Shown here one piece after another: positions 60,673 through 64,000 of a DNA stretch of 64,000 nucleotides. How positions within the stretch are numbered: position 1 is the stretch's first letter; each line of letters begins with the position of its first letter. Source of the stretch: Chitinophaga caseinilytica. GTDB taxonomy: Bacteria > Bacteroidota > Bacteroidia > Chitinophagales > Chitinophagaceae. The DNA is taken from NCBI RefSeq assembly GCF_038396765.1, contig NZ_CP150096.1:3889001-3953000 (forward strand). Direction: 5' to 3'. The position numbers and the translations under genes are program-made. The notes under the pieces are model-generated. The model was not told the origin of the DNA. It was given only the letters and a program-made list of their open reading frames with translations, and searched no databases.

Positions 60673-61293
60673 ATGAACAACGGAAACGACGGACTGGACA
60701 TCATCTCGGGGCTCATGCGGCAGGATCCGCTGCTGGTTTTTGCCTTGCAGTCGGAAGCCGCGGGGGAATTCGACCAGTACAAACCCCTGATCGTAGGGAT
60801 CGGGAAAGTGAACGCCGCCTACCATCTCACCAGGTATTTACAGCAAAACCGTCCTGCCCTCATCCTGAACCTCGGTTCCGCCGGTAGTCATACTTTCGCG
60901 CGGGGCGAAGTGGTGTGCTGCACGCAGTTCATCCAGCGGGATATGGACGTCAGGGGATTGGGTTTCCGGCTGTACGAAACGCCGCTTTCCGGCGAGGAGC
61001 CCGTTTTGCAATACGGGCTTTCGGTGCCGGGGTTGCCGCAGGGCATTTGCGGTACGGGCGACAGCTTCGAGATGGACCATAAAACGGACGATTACAACGT
61101 CATCGACATGGAGGCTTATCCGCTGGCGCTCATCGCGCGGAAGGAAGGGATCCCTTTCCTGTGCCTTAAATATATTTCTGACGGGGCAGACGGCAATGCC
61201 GCTGAAGACTGGCAGGTGCTGGTGCATCATGCCGCCGTCGCATTTAAAAAAATCATCGGGAGCTGGCTGGAAAACGCCGGCGTTCCCGCTTAA
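60673..61293 (+). CDS. MTA/SAH nucleosidase-like phosphorylase superfamily protein
   Basis: 206 residues. Motifs of the PNP_UDP_1 fold are present: VGIGKVNAAYHL, LILNLGSAGSHTFARGEVVCCTQFIQRDMDV, CGTGDSFE, the catalytic-site Glu in VIDMEAYPLALIARKEGIPFLCLKYISDGAD and the general-acid Asp in SDGAD. These are the residues used by 5'-methylthioadenosine/S-adenosylhomocysteine nucleosidase (MTAN) for purine release. The protein is slightly short for the family (about 230), with a compact N-terminus. It would recycle toxic by-products of S-adenosylmethionine use. A thioredoxin-like gene starts 12 bases downstream. Confidence 0.85.
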   Translation: MNNGNDGLDIISGLMRQDPLLVFALQSEAAGEFDQYKPLIVGIGKVNAAYHLTRYLQQNRPALILNLGSAGSHTFARGEVVCCTQFIQRDMDVRGLGFRLYETPLSGEEPVLQYGLSVPGLPQGICGTGDSFEMDHKTDDYNVIDMEAYPLALIARKEGIPFLCLKYISDGADGNAAEDWQVLVHHAAVAFKKIIGSWLENAGVPA

Positions 61294-61305
61294 AAAAGTG
61301 TAGAT

Positions 61306-61863
61306 ATGGATTTTGCGAATTACCTCCTCATTTCGGAGCACCTCATCAACAATCCCGAGCCGCCCGCGCCGTACGATAACCCGGATTACCTGAATTACGC
61401 GCGGCTCAACTGGCAAAGGCAGCAACGCTGGCTCAAAACGGGCGTGGTTGCCGACGAAATGCGCGATGCCATGGCCCGCATCACCCAGCCGCAGCAATGG
61501 ATCATCATTACCGAGCCCTGGTGCGGAGATGCGGCGCATAACATCCCGTTCTTCGAAAAGATCGCCGCACTGAACCCCCTGGTGACCACCGAGTACCAGC
61601 TCCGCGATGCTGAGCCTTTCCTCATCAACCAATACCTGACACACGGCACCAAATCCATCCCCAAGCTCATTGCGCGGGATGCGGAAGGGAAAGACCTGTT
61701 CACCTGGGGCCCCCGGCCCGCGGGATGCCAGGCGGTGTACGACCAGCTGAAGGCCGAAAAGGCCGACTTCGAGCGGATGAAAACCGATATCCAGAAATGG
61801 TATAACGAAGACAAAGGGAAATCCCTCCAGCAGGAACTGCTTTCCGTCCTCGAATATGCATAA
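61306..61863 (+). CDS. Thioredoxin-family protein with single-Cys WCGDA motif
   Basis: 185 residues, no signal peptide. The sequence IIITEPWCGDAAHNIPFFEKIAALNPLVTTEYQLRDAEPFLINQYLTHGTKSIPKLIARDAEGKDLFTWGPRP has the thioredoxin fold order, with the cis-Pro at SIPKLIA. Only the first Cys of CxxC is kept (WCGDA), so it cannot act as a normal dithiol reductase. A long N-terminal helix region precedes the fold. Proteins of this type are common in Bacteroidota; function unknown, possibly a monothiol bacillithiol-type reaction or a peroxide-sensing role. It overlaps the next gene by 8 bases. Confidence 0.82.
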   Translation: MDFANYLLISEHLINNPEPPAPYDNPDYLNYARLNWQRQQRWLKTGVVADEMRDAMARITQPQQWIIITEPWCGDAAHNIPFFEKIAALNPLVTTEYQLRDAEPFLINQYLTHGTKSIPKLIARDAEGKDLFTWGPRPAGCQAVYDQLKAEKADFERMKTDIQKWYNEDKGKSLQQELLSVLEYA

Positions 61864-62200
61864 CGCCGCCCGGCATATGACCCGTGCGGCAAGGCTGCGC
61901 ATCATCGTACTGTTGTTGCTCAGCCTCGTGTCTGCCATGCCCGACGTTTTCCCCGACGGGGGAGGACACCTCTTGGCCAGGGCACCCGAATCCATCCATC
62001 ACGAAAACGAAATACCGGAAGCCTGCAAAGTAAGCCTGCGGCTGGAAGCAGACGCCTTCTACAAACAACTGCGCAAACAGCAGCCTTCCGGTAATATCAC
62101 CGCTTCGCCCACGCTCGCTGCGGCCGAAATTCGCCACCAGCGCTACGATTGGGCGCGGCCGGCTTATTACCGCCATCTCCACAGGTACAACCTGTTTTGA
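61856..62200 (+). CDS. Hypothetical protein
   Basis: 114 residues starting 8 bases before the stop of the thioredoxin-like gene. A hydrophobic segment (RLRIIVLLLLSLVSAMP, about 14-30) could be a signal peptide or anchor. The remainder (LEADAFYKQLRKQQPSGNITASPTLAAAEIRHQRYDWARPAYYRHLHRYNLF) is polar and has no recognised domain. The overlap suggests translational coupling, but the coding status is less certain than that of its neighbours. Confidence 0.5.
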   Translation: MHNAARHMTRAARLRIIVLLLLSLVSAMPDVFPDGGGHLLARAPESIHHENEIPEACKVSLRLEADAFYKQLRKQQPSGNITASPTLAAAEIRHQRYDWARPAYYRHLHRYNLF

Positions 62201-62298
62201 CCCCCTCCCCATATTTCCCCGAGATGCATTCTCCCGATTTTTTCCGCCCATGCAAGGGCCGGGATGAATTATTTCTGTAAATTATAAACCGTAATACG

Positions 62299-62585
62299 AT
62301 GAAATGCCCGAATTGCAACGAAACGTTGCTCATGACGCAGCGCAACAACGTGGAGATCGACTATTGCCCCAACTGCCGGGGCGTTTGGCTCGATAAAGGA
62401 GAACTGGACAAGCTGCTGGAATTCGCCGAGCGCCGCTCGATGGATGAAAACCGCCACAGTGGCGAGCACCGGCGCGATGAGCATCACCGGTACGACGAGC
62501 GCCGCGACAAAGACCACTACGACGACCGCCATAAATATCCCAGGAAGAAAAAGGCTTTCTGGGCGACTTTTTCGATTTCGACTGA
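62299..62585 (+). pseudogene. zf-TFIIB domain protein, frameshifted near its end (probably a sequence error)
   Basis: The reading frame begins MKCPNCNETLLMTQRNNVEIDYCPNCRGVWLDKGELDKLLEFAERR, a zf-TFIIB zinc ribbon with two CPNC knuckles, then a His/Arg/Asp-rich region (RHSGEHRRDEHHRYDERRDKDHYDDRHKY). As read, it runs on to 62832 and overlaps TerC by more than 200 bases with nonsense residues. One extra T in the TTT at 62556-62558 gives KKKAFLGDFFDFD and a stop at 62583-62585, a 95-residue protein with the usual C-terminal motif, 18 bases before TerC. The protein is likely to bind zinc and another protein or nucleic acid. The corrected version is preferred. Confidence 0.72.
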
Positions 62586-62603
62586 ACTACTAAAAACCGA
62601 TAA

Positions 62604-63377
62604 ATGGAATTCATTACACCCGACTTTGCCGACCTCGGCGTCTGGATCAGTTTGCTCACACTGTGTTTCCTGGAGATCGTCCTGGGGATCGATAACATTA
62701 TTTTCATCTCCATCGTGGCGGGAAAACTGCCAGAGCACCAGCAACGGAAGGCCCGCAACATCGGCCTTACCCTCGCCATGGTGTTCAGGGTGGGATTGCT
62801 GCTTTGTATCAACTGGATCGTGGGGCTGGTAGACCCGGTCGTTGCATTCAAATGGATCAACGGCACGGAGATAGCGTTGAGTTGGAAAGACATTATCCTG
62901 CTGGCCGGTGGCCTGTTCCTCATCGTGAAAAGCACGCTGGAAATCCACCATAAACTGCAGTCGGAAGGGCACGACGGCGATAAAAAGACGCGCACGCCCC
63001 ACAGCCTGGGCGCCGTGCTGTTCCAGATCGTACTGGTAGACGCGGTTTTCTCGTTCGATTCCATCCTCACGGCCGTGGGGCTCGTGGAAAACGTGATCAT
63101 CATGATCATTGCCGTGATCGTTTCGATCCTGATCATGATGCTGTTCGCCGGGCCGGTAACGCGCATCATCAATAAACAACCTACGCTGCAAATGCTGGCG
63201 CTGACTTTCCTCATCGTGATCGGTGTGGTATTGATCGCCAGCGGTTTCCACCAGGAAATCAGCAAGAGCATCATCTACTCCTGCCTCGGCTTCTCCCTCA
63301 TCGTGGAGTTGCTGAACATCCGGCTGAGAGGAAGGAACGCGAAAAACATCGAGCTGAATACCACCGAAGTGGATTAA
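62604..63377 (+). CDS. TerC family membrane protein
   Basis: 257 residues with about seven hydrophobic segments. The N-terminal membrane helix has the TerC signature LCFLEIVLGIDNIIFISIVAGKLPE with an acidic residue in the bilayer, repeated as VLVDAVFSFDSILTAVGLVEN in the second half. The family includes TerC of tellurium resistance and Alx/MntP-like manganese exporters, so metal ion export is the most likely role. The small zf-TFIIB gene directly upstream is often found beside it. A GC-rich hairpin follows. Confidence 0.92.
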   Translation: MEFITPDFADLGVWISLLTLCFLEIVLGIDNIIFISIVAGKLPEHQQRKARNIGLTLAMVFRVGLLLCINWIVGLVDPVVAFKWINGTEIALSWKDIILLAGGLFLIVKSTLEIHHKLQSEGHDGDKKTRTPHSLGAVLFQIVLVDAVFSFDSILTAVGLVENVIIMIIAVIVSILIMMLFAGPVTRIINKQPTLQMLALTFLIVIGVVLIASGFHQEISKSIIYSCLGFSLIVELLNIRLRGRNAKNIELNTTEVD

Positions 63378-63395
63378 GTTGGGTACGATATCGTT

Positions 63396-63427
63396 GGATG
63401 GGCCGTCTTTTTTGGGACGGCCCATCC
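63396..63427. repeat. GC-rich inverted repeat after TerC
   Basis: GGATGGGCCGTC (63396-63407) and GACGGCCCATCC (63416-63427) pair perfectly over 12 bp; the loop holds a T6 run. There is no T-run after the stem, so it may act as a terminator or as an mRNA-stabilising end. Confidence 0.6.
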
Positions 63428-63447
63428 TATTAAAAGAAAATTGAAAT

Positions 63448-63465
63448 ATAGACAAATTTGTCTAT
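63448..63465. promoter_or_regulatory. TetR-type operator overlapping the -33 element
   Basis: ATAGACAAATTTGTCTAT is a perfect 18-base palindrome. Its TTTG (63457-63460) is spaced 20 bases from TACATTTA (63481-63488), a one-mismatch -7 box. Binding of the TetR protein encoded downstream would block its own promoter, a normal autoregulation scheme for this family. Confidence 0.7.
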
Positions 63466-63503
63466 TTCGAAAAATCCATCTACATTTACTTTAAATTCAG
63501 GAC

Positions 63504-64000
63504 ATGCAAAAAGCGGGACCGAAGGAACGGATCATGGAAACGGCCACCCGGCTGTTTTACCGCCAGGGTTTCAACAGTACGGGGATCAACCAGATACTGG
63601 ACGAGGCCAAGGTAGCGAAGGCGAGCCTGTACCAGCATTTTTCCTCGAAGGAGGATCTGGGGCTGCATTACCTGAAGGCCAGCCGGGAATCCTGGTTTGC
63701 GGGGCTGGAGCAGTGGACGGGGAAAAAGAAGGCGCCCGCGCAAAAAGTGGCGGCCTGTTTCGATTTCCTGGAATACGTCATGCAGCAGCAGGATTTCCTG
63801 GGCTGCAAGTTCATCAACATGCTGTCGGAAATCGGGGAAAGCTGCGCCGCGATGTATGCGGAAATTTTGGCCCATAAAACGAAGCTACGCGCGTATTTCA
63901 CGCAACTTGTCCATGATGCGTTGCCGGCAAAGGATGGGGAAGGTGCGGGCTTGACGGCCGACGCCATCTACCTGCTCTTCGAAGGCGCCATCGTGGAAAC
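63504..64000 (+). CDS. TetR/AcrR family transcriptional regulator (gene truncated by window end)
   Basis: The frame from ATG 63504 stays open to the last base, showing about 165 residues. The N-terminal DNA-binding domain has KERIMETATRLFYRQGFNSTGINQILDEAKVAKASLYQHFSSKEDLGLHYL, the TetR helix-turn-helix with the YQHF turn. The ligand domain begins after about residue 60 (ESWFAGLEQWTGKKKAPAQKVAACFDFLEYVMQQQDFLGCKFINMLSEIGESCAAMYAEILAHKTKLRAYF); the FLGC and SCAAM Cys residues might serve as a redox sensor. A matching palindrome lies upstream. The regulated target is probably outside the window to the right. Confidence 0.9.
   Translation, partial: MQKAGPKERIMETATRLFYRQGFNSTGINQILDEAKVAKASLYQHFSSKEDLGLHYLKASRESWFAGLEQWTGKKKAPAQKVAACFDFLEYVMQQQDFLGCKFINMLSEIGESCAAMYAEILAHKTKLRAYFTQLVHDALPAKDGEGAGLTADAIYLLFEGAIVE

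Noticed and set aside
62586..62832. C-terminal extension of the zf-TFIIB reading frame into TerC
   Set aside because: The residues after KKKAFW are Ser/Trp/Cys-rich nonsense overlapping a well-supported TerC gene; a single-base correction ends the gene at 62585.
1..64000. CRISPR array, prophage or insertion sequence
   Set aside because: No regularly spaced repeats, no transposase, integrase or phage structural gene was seen anywhere in the window.

Overview
The window looks like chromosomal DNA from a Bacteroidota bacterium, most likely Chitinophagaceae and close to Chitinophaga. The basis is two SusC/SusD pairs, an ECF sigma/FecR/STN-SusC signalling set, a Y_Y_Y-type sensor kinase, DUF4199 and AsmA-like proteins, a GH95 glycosidase, and promoters with the Bacteroidota -7 box TAnnTTTG. 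Base composition is fairly GC-rich (mid-50s percent by eye), with AT-rich intergenic regions. There is no rRNA, CRISPR array, insertion sequence or prophage. Two tRNA-Pro(GGG) genes are present.

Layout. 1-1.6 kb: NarL-type two-component system (kinase cut by the left edge). 1.7-9 kb: ECF sigma, FecR anti-sigma, STN-SusC and a frameshifted SusD. 9-14.3 kb: a second SusC/SusD pair behind a long leader with a LacI-type operator. 14.4-14.7 kb: two tiny minus-strand membrane peptides. 15-20.9 kb: topoisomerase IV subunits flanking a DUF1835 and a cupin gene. 21-24.4 kb: a complementary M16 peptidase pair and a lipoprotein. 24.5-29.8 kb: minus-strand operon of a degenerate dihydroorotase, DUF4199, two glycosyltransferases and two unknowns. 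30-34.4 kb: tRNA-Pro, a DUF7151-like lipoprotein, GH95 and AraC. 34.5-39 kb: TolC-HlyD-MFS efflux operon with a small lipoprotein. 39-41.3 kb: SPFH/SHOCT and zinc-ribbon membrane protein. 41.3-43.9 kb: TPR histidine kinase and LytTR regulator. 44-49.5 kb: vWA protein, FAD reductase, small proteins, second tRNA-Pro and an NTF2 protein. 49.9-54.4 kb: three uncharacterised envelope genes. 54.5-64 kb: AsmA, FAD dehydrogenase, small enzymes, zf-TFIIB, TerC and a TetR gene cut by the right edge.

Five genes (SusD at 7332, lipoprotein at 47801, envelope genes at 50662 and 52718, zf-TFIIB at 62299) are each broken by what looks like one missing base in or next to a short homopolymer. In every case one added base gives an uninterrupted reading frame of sensible length. 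Homopolymer undercalling in the assembly explains all five most simply, so they should be read as probably intact genes.

The strongest candidates for something new are the three-gene envelope locus at 49863-54426 (lipoprotein, mixed helical/barrel protein, and barrel protein with a long charged helical tail), the SPFH + zinc-ribbon pair resembling Bacillus YdjI/YdjG, the dihydroorotase homologue that has lost most metal ligands, and the regulated leader of the second SusC. All functional statements rest on reading the sequence and on family knowledge; no database search was run.
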